Part shown: positions 12,196 to 20,258 of the stretch, one piece after another | Layout of the letters: each line of letters opens with the position of its first letter | Position numbering within the stretch: the first letter of the stretch is position 1 | From: DATKSS01 sp049582065 | GTDB taxonomy: Bacteria > Chloroflexota > Dormibacteria > Dormibacterales > Dormibacteraceae | Assembly: GCA_049582065.1 (NCBI GenBank) | Contig: JBAUTF010000097.1 | Span: 1 to 23,809 of the forward strand | Length of the DNA stretch: 23,809 nucleotides | Reading direction: 5' to 3' | Translations under genes and position numbers: made by a program | Notes under the pieces: model-generated | What the model was told of the DNA's origin: nothing | Databases searched by the model: none | What the model saw: only the letters and a program-made list of their open reading frames with translations

Positions 12196-13428
12196 CTAGA
12201 AAAAATCGCGCAGCCACCTCACTGTTTTTTGATACGTCGTGCCGAACGTGACAGGCTGGCGGGCGTTTCCGTACGGAGCTCGCGAGCGCGAGCCCCATTT
12301 CACGAGACCGGCCGAGACCGCGAACGATGGACCCTGCGCCTTGTCGGCCAGGCCGACGAGGCCGTTGGGCTGTCCGAGGCGGGCCGACGTGTTGAAGACG
12401 GCCTGCGCCGCGTCCATGGTGCCCATCAGGCGCGAGCCGCCGCCGCTGACGACCACCCCGGCTGGGAGCAGCTGGTCGAAGCCGGTCTTGCGCACCTCTT
12501 CGCGCGCCATCTGGAAGATCTCGACCATGCGCGGGCCGATGATCTCTGCGAGGAAGCGGCGCGGCAGCGCCTGGATGCGGTCGCCTCCGACCTGCCGGAC
12601 CTCGACCCTCTCCGCGTGGTCGATCACGTCCGGCAGGGCGTGGCCGTAGTTGAGCTTGAGACCCTCCGCCTCGTCGAGGGTCGTGCGGAGCCCGATCGCG
12701 ATGTCGCTCGTGACGTGGTTGCCGCCCACCGGCAGCACCGCGAGGTGGCGGGCCGTGCCCTCGTTGTAGACGACGACGTTGGTCGTGCCGGCGCCGATCT
12801 CGACCAGGCACACGCCGAGCTCGATCTCCTGCCGGGTAAGCACGCCTTCGCCTGCCGCGAGCCCTGCGCACACGACGTCTTCGACGTCGAAGCCCGCGCC
12901 GTGCACGCACTTGATGACGTTCTGGACCGCGGTCTGGGCCCCGGTGATGATGTTGGTCTCGACCTCGAGGCGGCGGCCGGTCATGCCGATCGCGTCACGC
13001 ACGCCGTCCTGCCCGTCCACCGTGTAGGCGCGGGGGATGACGTGGATGACCTGGCGGTCGGACGCGACGCTGATCGCGCGGCTTGCCTCGACCACGCGCT
13101 GCACGTCGTCCTCGCCGATCTCGTTGTCGCCGTGCGCCACCGCGACGACGCCCATGGAGTTCTGGCTGTAGAGGTGGGTGCCCGCGAGGGAGACGACGAC
13201 CGACTCGATGCGCTGGCCCGCCATGCGCTCCGCGGCCACGGCGGCGGCCTGGATCGAGGCGATGGTCTTCTCGAGGTTGACGACGACGCCCTTGCGCAAG
13301 CCTTCAGACGGGGTTTCCCCAACGCCGATGATGCTCACGGGAGCACCCGGCTCGTCAGACTCCGAGATGACCACGGCGACCCGGCTGGTGCCAAGGTCGA
13401 GACCGACGGTTTTCTTCCGCCGTGACAA
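12196..13428 (-). CDS. ftsA: Cell division protein FtsA
   Basis: 410 residues, actin-like. It tethers FtsZ to the membrane and recruits the divisome. Phosphate-1 motif GLDLGTS is at 9-15, the 1C subdomain lies about 75-160, and the adenosine region has VVSGGGSRL. The C-terminal TTYQKTVRWLRDFF is a good amphipathic membrane-targeting helix. The phosphate-2 loop, commonly DIGGGTTD, reads EIGAGTTN (210-217), replacing both acidic ends. The start is TTG at 13428, with AGGAGG 14 nt upstream, a long spacing; no other start codon fits the frame. The gene begins after the largest intergenic gap in the window and probably has its own promoter. Confidence 0.96.
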   Translation of the reverse strand: MSRRKKTVGLDLGTSRVAVVISESDEPGAPVSIIGVGETPSEGLRKGVVVNLEKTIASIQAAAVAAERMAGQRIESVVVSLAGTHLYSQNSMGVVAVAHGDNEIGEDDVQRVVEASRAISVASDRQVIHVIPRAYTVDGQDGVRDAIGMTGRRLEVETNIITGAQTAVQNVIKCVHGAGFDVEDVVCAGLAAGEGVLTRQEIELGVCLVEIGAGTTNVVVYNEGTARHLAVLPVGGNHVTSDIAIGLRTTLDEAEGLKLNYGHALPDVIDHAERVEVRQVGGDRIQALPRRFLAEIIGPRMVEIFQMAREEVRKTGFDQLLPAGVVVSGGGSRLMGTMDAAQAVFNTSARLGQPNGLVGLADKAQGPSFAVSAGLVKWGSRSRAPYGNARQPVTFGTTYQKTVRWLRDFF

Positions 13429-13442
13429 AGTGTGCTGGGATG

Positions 13443-13448
13443 CCTCCT
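13443..13448 (-). promoter_or_regulatory. Shine-Dalgarno sequence of ftsA, spaced far from a TTG start
   Basis: Minus-strand AGGAGG lies 14 nt before the TTG codon at 13428. No ATG, GTG or TTG occurs at the usual 5-9 nt in any frame. The combination of TTG and long spacing predicts weak initiation compared with ftsZ. Confidence 0.6.
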
Positions 13449-13485
13449 GGAACGTGGGGTGGGATTGTGGGGCGGGTTGCCCGGG

Positions 13486-13491
13486 ATTATA
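13486..13491 (-). promoter_or_regulatory. Candidate -10 element (TATAAT) upstream of ftsA
   Basis: A perfect minus-strand TATAAT sits about 60 nt upstream of the ftsA start, in otherwise GC-rich DNA, and predicts a transcript start near 13479. The expected -35 position (about 13509-13514, CCCCGC on the minus strand) does not resemble TTGACA, and there is no TG extension. The location in the largest gap of the operon supports a real promoter driving ftsA-ftsZ. Confidence 0.45.
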
Positions 13492-13613
13492 TCGGCTCCC
13501 GGGCGGTTGCGGGGCCAGATTTTGTACGTCCTCGGGCTCGACGGGCCACGCCTAGTGGTTGGGCGACGCCTGCGAGGGACTGGGAAAGGGGGTCGGTGGT
13601 GGCCTTGGCTTCT

Positions 13614-13663
13614 CACTTCCCCACTGGTGGGGAAGTACCCGGCGCAGCCGGGGGATGGGGAGT
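13614..13663 (+). repeat. Two-hairpin palindromic repeat, copy B
   Basis: Found in the sbp-ftsA gap. The first stem is a perfect 10 bp (13615-13624 with 13627-13636, core CTTCCCCAC/GTGGGGAAG, 2-nt loop). The second is CCCGGC/GCCGGG (13638-13643 with 13647-13652), followed by GGATGGGGAG. Compared with copy A, the A-T pair next to the loop of stem 1 is a G-C pair there, and stem 2 differs in sequence but is still paired, which points to selection on structure. It has the opposite orientation to copy A. The rest of the 259-bp gap holds the candidate promoter and ftsA ribosome binding site, and nothing else I can identify. Confidence 0.72.
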
Positions 13664-13687
13664 CATGTACCGTCGAGCCCGGGCCAA

Positions 13688-14020
13688 TTAGAGGTAGTGC
13701 CGGCGGATTGCTCCCAGGTTGTTGAAGATCCGCACGCCGAAGGCGACGATCGCGGCAATCGAGAGATCGACGCCGAGCTTGTCACCGAAATAGACCAGGC
13801 CGCCTGCGAGCGTCATGTTCGTCAGAAGTCCGCTGAAGAACACCCGGGGCTCGAAGGTGCCCGCGATGTACGCCTTGAACGCGCCGAAGATCGAGTCGAG
13901 TGCGGCCAGCAGCGCGACGGCGGTGTACCGCGCGTAAGTGATCGGGATCGTGACCGGCGACAGCACGCCCAGCACGACGCCCAGGAGGGCGAACAGGGCC
14001 GCAACGACGATTACTGGCAT
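13688..14020 (-). CDS. sbp: Small basic protein Sbp (DUF1290 family) in division cluster
   Basis: 110 residues with three likely membrane helices (about 3-20, 30-52 and 64-100). Family-typical segments are LGVLSPVTIPITYARYTAVALLAALDSIFGA and a C-terminal FGVRIFNNLGAIRRHYL. Members occur between ftsQ/divIB and ftsA in Gram-positive and related bacteria; their biochemical role is unknown. The ATG at 14020 overlaps the end of ftsQ by 10 nt. The longer frame upstream is out of phase with real genes and is ignored. Confidence 0.9.
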   Translation of the reverse strand: MPVIVVAALFALLGVVLGVLSPVTIPITYARYTAVALLAALDSIFGAFKAYIAGTFEPRVFFSGLLTNMTLAGGLVYFGDKLGVDLSIAAIVAFGVRIFNNLGAIRRHYL

Positions 14021-14949
14021 GCCGGGGCGGGGCTTGGCGAAGGCTGCGGGGGCGCTCCGGGAGACGGAGAGGGCGCGGGCGGCTCGAGGGATCTGTAGCC
14101 GACGGCAGGCTCGGCGGAGTTCATCACGTTGACGTACTCCAGGTCGGTGGAGTTGTAGTCCACGTTGCCCTTCCCCGCGATCGCCTTGAGCGCTGCGAGC
14201 TTGTCCCCGAGGGCGGTGAACTGTTCCGGCGTCAGCACGCGGCCAAAGTAAACCTTCCAGCCCCGCTTGGCGAGCATGGTCAGGTCGCCGCACGAGTCGA
14301 AGATGAAGCCGCTCACCTGCTGGCCGAGCATGACCGGGAGGTCGCGCTGGATGTTGACCAGCGCCACCAGGAGCTGCGGGTCGAGGGGCCTGTCCCCGGC
14401 GTGCGGATCGCTTCCGGCCGGGCCCTGGACGTCGACGAGAGCCCCGTCGCTGGAGGTGGCCCCGAGCACGACCGCCTGGTCGGAGAGCAGGAAGAGCCTG
14501 GTCGATTTGCCGGCGTGGTAGGCCGCGACAGGCTCCCATTCGCTCACCTGGATTGTGACGGTGCCTGGCAGCTCGGGCTGGACCGATGCGGTCCGGATCC
14601 AGGTCTGGTCCAGGAGACGCTCGCGACCCGACTCGCCGTCGACCGAGATCACAGACACGCCGGGGCCAAAGCCCGCCGCCTGCGCCACCTGGCTCGCGGT
14701 CATGTGGTGCGCGCCGACCACGTCGACGGTCTGGACCGAGAGGGCGGGGCCGAACCAGAGCCACCCGAGCAGCACGGTCTCGACGCCGGCGGCCGCCACC
14801 GCGAGGGCGCGCCAGCCCCAGTGCACGTCCGGCTCCCGGAGGGCTTGCTCGGACCGTGTCCAGAGCTGACCCTTCAACGGCTCGCTCGACTCGAGGCTGC
14901 GCCGTGGGCCCAACCGCGAGACCAGGGATCGCCGTCGTCGCTGTTTCAT
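14011..14949 (-). CDS. ftsQ: Cell division protein FtsQ/DivIB with POTRA domain
   Basis: 312 residues from the ATG at 14949. A basic cytoplasmic N-terminus (MKQRRRRSLVSRLGPRRS) is followed by one membrane helix (about residues 46-65, ALAVAAAGVETVLLGWLWF). An outside POTRA domain follows (LSVQTVDVVGAHHMTASQV to QVSEWEPVAAY), then a beta domain with GWKVYFGRVLTPEQFTALG. FtsQ links early and late divisome proteins. The C-terminus is a Pro/Ser-rich tail of about 25 residues (PPAPSPSPGAPPQPSPSPAP) outside the folded part. The start overlaps the ddl stop as ATGA. Confidence 0.9.
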   Translation of the reverse strand: MKQRRRRSLVSRLGPRRSLESSEPLKGQLWTRSEQALREPDVHWGWRALAVAAAGVETVLLGWLWFGPALSVQTVDVVGAHHMTASQVAQAAGFGPGVSVISVDGESGRERLLDQTWIRTASVQPELPGTVTIQVSEWEPVAAYHAGKSTRLFLLSDQAVVLGATSSDGALVDVQGPAGSDPHAGDRPLDPQLLVALVNIQRDLPVMLGQQVSGFIFDSCGDLTMLAKRGWKVYFGRVLTPEQFTALGDKLAALKAIAGKGNVDYNSTDLEYVNVMNSAEPAVGYRSLEPPAPSPSPGAPPQPSPSPAPACQ

Positions 14950-15899
14950 ATGCCGGTCGGTCCGATTCGATGTCGGTGGCGGCCGACGGCATGATCGACG
15001 AGGCGCTGGCACAGATCGCCGAACTCGATGCCGGCCGCCCGCGCAGCGTCAGGCAGCAGCGACAGCTCGGTCAGGCCAGGCACCGTGTTGACCTCCAGCA
15101 CCCATGGGGTCCCGTCGCCGGCGACGATGATGTCGACCCGTGCCATGCCCGAGCAGCCGAGCTCGGTGAACGCGCGTCCCGCGGCGTCGGAGGCGGCGGC
15201 GCGAGCGGCCTCGGGTATGCGCGCCGGGATGATGTGGTGCGACTTGCCGGCCGTGTACTTGGCGTCGTAGTCGTACACCGGGTTGTCGCTGACGATCTCG
15301 AGCGTGGGCAGCACCAGAAGATCCGGGGTCGCGAGCACCCCGACCGTGATCTCGGTGCCGCTGGCGAACCGCTGGGCGATCACCCGGCGGTCGTACCGCC
15401 CCGCCAGAGCCAGGCCGCTCGCGACCGCGTCGGCGTCTTTGGCGATGGTGAGACCGATGGTCGATCCTTCACGCACGGGCTTGATCACGAGAGGAAACCC
15501 GAAGCGAGCGACCAACCGCTCGACCATTTCGGCCGCCACCCCCTCTTTGATCTCGAGCTCCTCGAACTCCGGCACAGGAAGGCCGGCGCCGGCCATGACC
15601 TTGTTGGAGCGGGCTTTGTCCATGCAAAGAGCGGACGCGAGGACGCCGGACCCGGTGTACGGCAGCCCGAGCAGCTCGAGCATGCCCTGCACCGTGCCGT
15701 CTTCGCCGAGCCGGCCGTGGAGAGCGTTGAAGACGCACTCGAAGCCGCCGTCGCGCAGCAAGTCCCACGTCTGCAGGTCGAGGTCGATGCCGGTGACGTC
15801 GTGCCCGCGAGCGCGCAGCGCCTTCTCGACCTGTCCGCCCGAGCGCAGCGAAACGTCACGCTCGGCAGACTTGCCTCCACGCAGCACCGCGAGCCTCAT
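14946..15899 (-). CDS. ddl: D-alanine--D-alanine ligase
   Basis: 317 residues, ATP-grasp enzyme. It makes the D-Ala-D-Ala dipeptide that MurF attaches to the muropeptide. Visible are LRGGKSAERDVSLRSG at the N-terminus, NALHGRLGEDGTVQGMLE, the ATP-binding VIKPVREGSTIG, the central YDYDAKYTAG segment and the metal/product site WVLEVNTVPGLTELSLLP. The Tyr of the YDYDAKY block is the residue linked to D-Ala (not D-lactate) use, so ordinary vancomycin-sensitive stems are expected (inference). The ATG overlaps the murB stop as ATGA. Confidence 0.96.
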   Translation of the reverse strand: MRLAVLRGGKSAERDVSLRSGGQVEKALRARGHDVTGIDLDLQTWDLLRDGGFECVFNALHGRLGEDGTVQGMLELLGLPYTGSGVLASALCMDKARSNKVMAGAGLPVPEFEELEIKEGVAAEMVERLVARFGFPLVIKPVREGSTIGLTIAKDADAVASGLALAGRYDRRVIAQRFASGTEITVGVLATPDLLVLPTLEIVSDNPVYDYDAKYTAGKSHHIIPARIPEAARAAASDAAGRAFTELGCSGMARVDIIVAGDGTPWVLEVNTVPGLTELSLLPDAARAAGIEFGDLCQRLVDHAVGRHRHRIGPTGI

Positions 15900-16813
15900 T
15901 TCCAGCGCCCCACCATCTCGACCTCCGTTTCGATCTCGATGTTGAACCTTCGCTTGATCTCGGCTTTCGCGCGCTCGATCAGGATCCTGACGTCGCTCGC
16001 CCGGGCGCCGCCCTCGTTGACGATGAAGTTGCCGTGCAGCTCCGAGATCACGGCGGCGCCTTCCCGCAGGCCCTTGAGGCCGGCGGCCTGGACCAGGCGG
16101 CCGGCGGAGTCTCCGGGCGGGTTTTTGAACACGCTGCCGCAGTTCTTGGTCTTGATCGGTTGGGCCTCACTGCGCTCCTTGGTCAGCCTGGCCATCAGAC
16201 GCTTCGCCTCCTCCCCATCGCCGCGCTCGAGCTGGATCGTCGCGGAAATGACCAGCGCGCCCTTGAGCGCGCCCTCGCGCAGCCCCGAGGTGCGGTACCC
16301 GAGCTTCAGGTCCGCAGGGCTCATGCTCCTGGCGCCCGCGCCGGGCTGGTAGACCTCCGCATGCACGAGCACCTCGCGGATCTCCTTTCCCCAGCAGCCC
16401 GCGTTCTGGTAGACGGCGCCGCCCACGGTGCCGGGCACGCCTATGGCGAACTCGAATCCACGCAGCCCCGCGTCGGCGACGATGCGGGCGAGCCGCATCA
16501 TCTTGAGGCCGGCACCCGCGCGCACCTTCGTGCCCTCGATGTGATGGTCCCGGTTGACCACCCGGATCACCAGGCCTTCGATCCCGAGGTCGGCGATGAG
16601 CAGGTTGGTGCCCGCGCCGAGCAGCAGGTAAGGGATGTCCCGCTCGCGGCATCCATCGATCGTCTTCTCGATGGCCTCCACCCGGATCAGCTCCACAAAG
16701 AACTCCGCCGGGCCGCCGATCCCGAACGAGGTGCGCGACGCGAGCGGCTCCTCCTCGGAGACGCCAGGCAGCTCGCGCAGCCACGCGACCTTAGCTTTTG
16801 TGCGCCAGCTCAT
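15896..16813 (-). CDS. murB: UDP-N-acetylenolpyruvoylglucosamine reductase
   Basis: 305 residues from ATG 16813; a TTG two codons earlier (16819) would add two residues. The FAD enzyme reduces the enolpyruvyl group to give UDP-MurNAc. Motifs are SFGIGGPAEFF, LLGAGTNLLIADLGIEG, the FAD-contact FAIGVPGTVGGAVYQNAGCWG, GYRTSGLREG, the proton-donor Ser in NCGSVFKNPPGDSAGRLV, and the C-terminal NFIVNEGGARASDV with the catalytic Glu. The length and the absence of an inserted Tyr loop suggest a type II MurB. The start lies 23 nt inside murC. Confidence 0.95.
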   Translation of the reverse strand: MSWRTKAKVAWLRELPGVSEEEPLASRTSFGIGGPAEFFVELIRVEAIEKTIDGCRERDIPYLLLGAGTNLLIADLGIEGLVIRVVNRDHHIEGTKVRAGAGLKMMRLARIVADAGLRGFEFAIGVPGTVGGAVYQNAGCWGKEIREVLVHAEVYQPGAGARSMSPADLKLGYRTSGLREGALKGALVISATIQLERGDGEEAKRLMARLTKERSEAQPIKTKNCGSVFKNPPGDSAGRLVQAAGLKGLREGAAVISELHGNFIVNEGGARASDVRILIERAKAEIKRRFNIEIETEVEMVGRWK

Positions 16814-18083
16814 CGCCAAGCTTCTTGATGTCTCCGGCGCCCATCAGCAGGATCACGTCGTCCCGGCCGGCCAGGCCTTCGAGCTCCTCTCGAGCCCTGG
16901 TGAAATCGCCGACGTAGGTCGCGTTTGGCACCTGGTGCGCCAGGTCGGAAGCCTGGACCCCCGACACGTTTTCCTCGCCCGCGCTGTACACGTCGAGAAT
17001 GAGGACCCGGTCCGCACCGCCGAAGGCACGCGCGAAATCGTGCATGAGGGCCGACAGACGCGAGTAGCGGTGCGGCTGGAACACCACGATCAGCCGGCGG
17101 TGCCGCAGCTCCCGCGCCGCCTCGATCGTGGCCCGGACCTTGGTCGGGTGATGCGCGTAGTCGTCGTACACCGTCGCGCCCTGGAAGACGCCCAGGAACT
17201 CCATGCGGCGGTGCGCTCCAGGAAAGCTGGCCAGCGCGGCAGCCACGTCGGCGAACCTCACGCCGAGCTCGAGCGCCATGGCCGCGGCGGCGGTCGCGTT
17301 CTGGATGTTGTGCCGTCCAGGCTGGCGCAGGGCGACGCGGCCTATGAGCTCACCCTCGTGATGGATGGCGAACGGCCGCTCCGGCTCGCAGCGATACGTC
17401 GCGCCGGTGCGGAACCCGTACGTCACTTTGCGCGCCTTCGGCGTCAGCTCGCGTGCCAGCTCGTCGTCGGCGCACAGCACGGCCAGGCCGTCCTCGGGCA
17501 GCGCTCCGACGAACCGCTGGAAGAGGTCACGCACCGCGCTGACATCGCGGAAATGATCGGGATGGTCGAGCTCGATGTTGGTCACGATCGCGCGTTGCGG
17601 GTGATGCAGCGTGAGCGTGCCGTCTGATTCGTCCGTCTCGGCGACCAGCCACTCGGACCGCCCGGCGCGCGCGCTCGATCCGTCGCCCACGAGCACGGTC
17701 GGGTCGAACCCGGCGGTGACCAGGATGTGGCCGAGCATGTGGGTCACCGTGGTCTTTCCCGCGGTGCCGGCGACCGCGATCGAGTTGCTGCCGTTGATCA
17801 GCTCGGCGAGCATCTCGGGCCGGCTGAGCACCTTGAGGCCCATCGCGCGGGCGGCGTCCAGCTCGGCCGAGTGCTTGATCGCGCCGCTGAAGACCAGGAG
17901 GTCCTGGAACAGGACATGCTCAGGGTCATGGCCGATCGAGATCCGCACGCCTGCGTCCTCGAGCTCGTCGGTCGTCTCCGACGACCTGGCGTCGCAGCCG
18001 CTCACCTCGTCCCCGCGCGCGAGGAACACTCGCGCCAGGGCCGAGACCCCGGCTCCGCCCGCCCCCATCAGATGAACCCTCAC
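16791..18083 (-). CDS. murC: UDP-N-acetylmuramate--L-alanine ligase
   Basis: 430 residues with the three Mur-ligase domains. It adds the first residue (L-Ala) of the stem peptide. The UDP-binding domain opens with HLMGAGGAGVSALARVF. The ATP loop reads GTAGKTT at 106-112, where GTHGKTT is usual in MurC. DESDGTL, NIELDHPDHF and RHNIQNATAA mark the middle domain, and VYDDYAHHPTKVRAT and FQPHRYSR the C-terminal domain. The GTG start overlaps the murG stop as GTGA, with a GGGGAG stretch just upstream serving as ribosome binding site. Confidence 0.96.
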   Translation of the reverse strand: MRVHLMGAGGAGVSALARVFLARGDEVSGCDARSSETTDELEDAGVRISIGHDPEHVLFQDLLVFSGAIKHSAELDAARAMGLKVLSRPEMLAELINGSNSIAVAGTAGKTTVTHMLGHILVTAGFDPTVLVGDGSSARAGRSEWLVAETDESDGTLTLHHPQRAIVTNIELDHPDHFRDVSAVRDLFQRFVGALPEDGLAVLCADDELARELTPKARKVTYGFRTGATYRCEPERPFAIHHEGELIGRVALRQPGRHNIQNATAAAAMALELGVRFADVAAALASFPGAHRRMEFLGVFQGATVYDDYAHHPTKVRATIEAARELRHRRLIVVFQPHRYSRLSALMHDFARAFGGADRVLILDVYSAGEENVSGVQASDLAHQVPNATYVGDFTRAREELEGLAGRDDVILLMGAGDIKKLGDELAHKS

Positions 18084-19123
18084 CTCCCCACCACGTCGTG
18101 CAACAAACGTAGAACGCGCTGCGCGGCGTCACGGCGGCCGGCCGCCGCGGACGCCTTCGCCATCGCGCGAAGCCTGGCGTCGTCCAGGCCTTCGATCGTC
18201 GCCACGAGGCTCGGGCCGGTCAGCTCGGCGTCGCCGATGCGGACCGCGGCTCCGGCTTCGACCATGGAGGCGGCGTTCTCCTCCTGGTGCCCGCCACCGA
18301 AAAGGCCCGGCACCAGCACCATCGGCAGGCCGACCGCCGCGGCCTCCGCGATCGTGCCGACGCCGGCGCGGCAGACGATGAGGTCGGCCCGCGCCATCAA
18401 CTCGGGCATGTCGTCCGAGAACGTCAACCCACGGTAGCCGTCGCGGGTGTGCTCGGCGACGCCCTGGGCGCCCTGACGGCCCGCAATGTGCACGACCTCT
18501 ACGAAACGCGCGCACAGCGCGTCAAGGGCGGACCACACGGTGTGGTTCAGGTTGCGAGCTCCCTGGCTGCCGCCCGTGATGAGCAGATGCCGCGGCGGGA
18601 CGTCCGGCGTGCGCTGGGCGAAGCCGTCGCGCAGCGGCACGCCCGTGAGCACGACGCGCTTACCGTGCAGGCGCTTCTCCGTGCCCGGGAGCGTGGTGCA
18701 GATGGCGGCCGCCCCGCCGGCGAACATGCGGGTCGCCAGACCGGGCCGCACGTCCTTCTCATGGAGGACGTACGGGATGCCCCGAAGCCGGGCTGCCGCC
18801 ACTGCCGGCGCCATCACGTAGCCGCCCATGCCGAGCACGACGTCCGGCCGAAACCGGTCGACGATCCGCAAGCCGGCCCGAAGCGCGGCCGGTATGACCA
18901 CCGGCAGCGCCACGTTCTTCCACGTGGCATCGCGGTCGAAGCCGCGGATGGCGACCGTCTCGAGGTCGAAACCCGCGGCCGGAACCAGCCGCTCCTCCGG
19001 TCCGCCCGAGCGGCCGACCAGCAGCACCGCACCTTCTGGGTCCTCAGCGCGATAGGCTCGCGCGACCGCGAGCGCCGGATACAGGTGCCCTCCGGTCCCG
19101 CCGCCAGCTATCAAAAGTCTCAT
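18080..19123 (-). CDS. murG: UDP-GlcNAc:lipid I N-acetylglucosaminyltransferase MurG
   Basis: 347 residues from ATG 19123 (a GTG at 19129 adds two). A GT-B glycosyltransferase that converts lipid I to lipid II on the inner face of the membrane. The N-terminal glycine loop is GGGTGGHLYPALAVA, then GMGGYVMAPAVAAA. The C-terminal domain shows GGSQGARNLN, the CRAGVGTIAEAAAVG nucleotide-binding segment and PGLFGGGHQEENA. The first 80 nt overlap the 3' end of ftsW in another frame, much longer than the other overlaps in this operon. Confidence 0.96.
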   Translation of the reverse strand: MRLLIAGGGTGGHLYPALAVARAYRAEDPEGAVLLVGRSGGPEERLVPAAGFDLETVAIRGFDRDATWKNVALPVVIPAALRAGLRIVDRFRPDVVLGMGGYVMAPAVAAARLRGIPYVLHEKDVRPGLATRMFAGGAAAICTTLPGTEKRLHGKRVVLTGVPLRDGFAQRTPDVPPRHLLITGGSQGARNLNHTVWSALDALCARFVEVVHIAGRQGAQGVAEHTRDGYRGLTFSDDMPELMARADLIVCRAGVGTIAEAAAVGLPMVLVPGLFGGGHQEENAASMVEAGAAVRIGDAELTGPSLVATIEGLDDARLRAMAKASAAAGRRDAAQRVLRLLHDVVGR

Positions 19124-20258
19124 CCGCACTCCGATTGTTGCCTAGTGCCGGTCCTGAGCCGTGCCGGGCGATGCTCAAAAGCACGCCGACGGCGGCCAAT
19201 TCTGTCGCCACAGCGGTGCCTCCGTAGCTGAAAAAGGGCAACGGGACGCCGGTGATGGGGAGCGTGTTGGTCACCGTCGCCATGTTCAGGAGCGCCTCGA
19301 AGGCGATCCAGGTCGTGATCGCTGCGGCGAGCGACATGCCAAACCGGTCCGGGGCGCGCAGCGAGGCGCGATAGCCGCGCACAGAGAAGAGAAGGAAGCC
19401 GAGCATCACGAGAGTCGTGCCGACCAGCCCGGTCTCCTCGCCCACGATCGCGAAGATGAAGTCGGTGTGCGCCTCGGGGAGCCAGCCGTACTTCTCGATC
19501 GAGTGGCCGATGCCCACCCCGAAGATGCCGCCGGAGGCCAGCCCGTAGATCGACTGCGTGGCCTGGAATCCGGCCCCCAGCGGGTCGGCAAACGGGTTCT
19601 TGAACGCGGTCAGACGCGCGAACCGGTAGGGCTCGAGGAGAGTGACCGCCACGAAGGCAAGGCCGAGCCCCGCGAGCAGAAGGATGATGTGGCGCAGCCT
19701 TCCGCCGCCCGCCCAGAAGGCGCTGACGAAGATCCCGACGATCACGATTGCTGTGCCGAGGTCGCGCTCAAGCATCAGGAGGACGAGCACCCCCGCGAGC
19801 ATCGCGGCAAAGGGCACGAACGTCCTCTGGAAATCGCCCATGCGCTCGGCGTTGCGATCGACCCAGTGCGCGACGAAGACCGCGAACGCGAGCTTGCCCA
19901 GCTCCGACGGCTGAAAGGTGCCTAGCGGGCCGGCGTCGAACCACCGCCGGGCTCCGTTCACGGAGACGCCGAGGTGCGGCACGAGGACGAGCCCCATCAA
20001 AAGGGCGGCAGTCACGGCGCCGGCCGGCGCCAGGGGCCGCAGGCGGCGGTAGTCGATGCGGCCCAGCACGAAGAGGGCCGCGAAACCGACTAGCATCCAC
20101 ACCGCCTGCCGCTCCGCGTAGTAGAAGGCCGACTGGTGCTGCGTGTAGGCGAACGCGACGCTCGCGCTCGTCACCATCACGAGCCCGGCCCCGCAAAGCA
20201 GCACCGTGGTGAAAAGGAGCAGGCGGTCAGGCTGGTGGCCGCGCACCGCTGTGCTCAT
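19044..20258 (-). CDS. ftsW: SEDS peptidoglycan polymerase FtsW
   Basis: 404 residues, about ten membrane helices. The family polymerises lipid II at the division septum with a class B PBP. Markers are NGARRWFDAGPLGTFQPSE (101-119), the functionally key PEAHTDFIFAIVGEE (261-275, with D266) and PFFSYGGTA (341-349). FtsW, rather than RodA, is inferred from the position between murD and murG. After the last helix a hydrophilic tail of about 38 residues extends into murG; most homologues stop near ISRR/SIARHG, so the tail may be a real extension or the result of a lost stop or frameshift. The ATG overlaps the murD stop as ATGA. Confidence 0.95.
   Translation of the reverse strand: MSTAVRGHQPDRLLLFTTVLLCGAGLVMVTSASVAFAYTQHQSAFYYAERQAVWMLVGFAALFVLGRIDYRRLRPLAPAGAVTAALLMGLVLVPHLGVSVNGARRWFDAGPLGTFQPSELGKLAFAVFVAHWVDRNAERMGDFQRTFVPFAAMLAGVLVLLMLERDLGTAIVIVGIFVSAFWAGGGRLRHIILLLAGLGLAFVAVTLLEPYRFARLTAFKNPFADPLGAGFQATQSIYGLASGGIFGVGIGHSIEKYGWLPEAHTDFIFAIVGEETGLVGTTLVMLGFLLFSVRGYRASLRAPDRFGMSLAAAITTWIAFEALLNMATVTNTLPITGVPLPFFSYGGTAVATELAAVGVLLSIARHGSGPALGNNRSADETFDSWRRDRRAPVSGARGRASLSR

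Noticed and set aside
10465..13425. 986-codon plus-strand open frame opposite nrdR, ftsZ and ftsA
   Set aside because: It is the antisense of three well-supported genes; its length follows from GC-biased codon use, and no domain is recognisable.
582..13663. CRISPR-like interpretation of the repeated palindromes
   Set aside because: Copies are single, far apart and in both orientations, with no regular spacers and no cas genes.
14021..14992. Upstream extension of the small basic protein frame to 434 codons
   Set aside because: The extension is out of phase with ftsQ and ddl and has no homology; the ATG at 14020 gives the normal family N-terminus.
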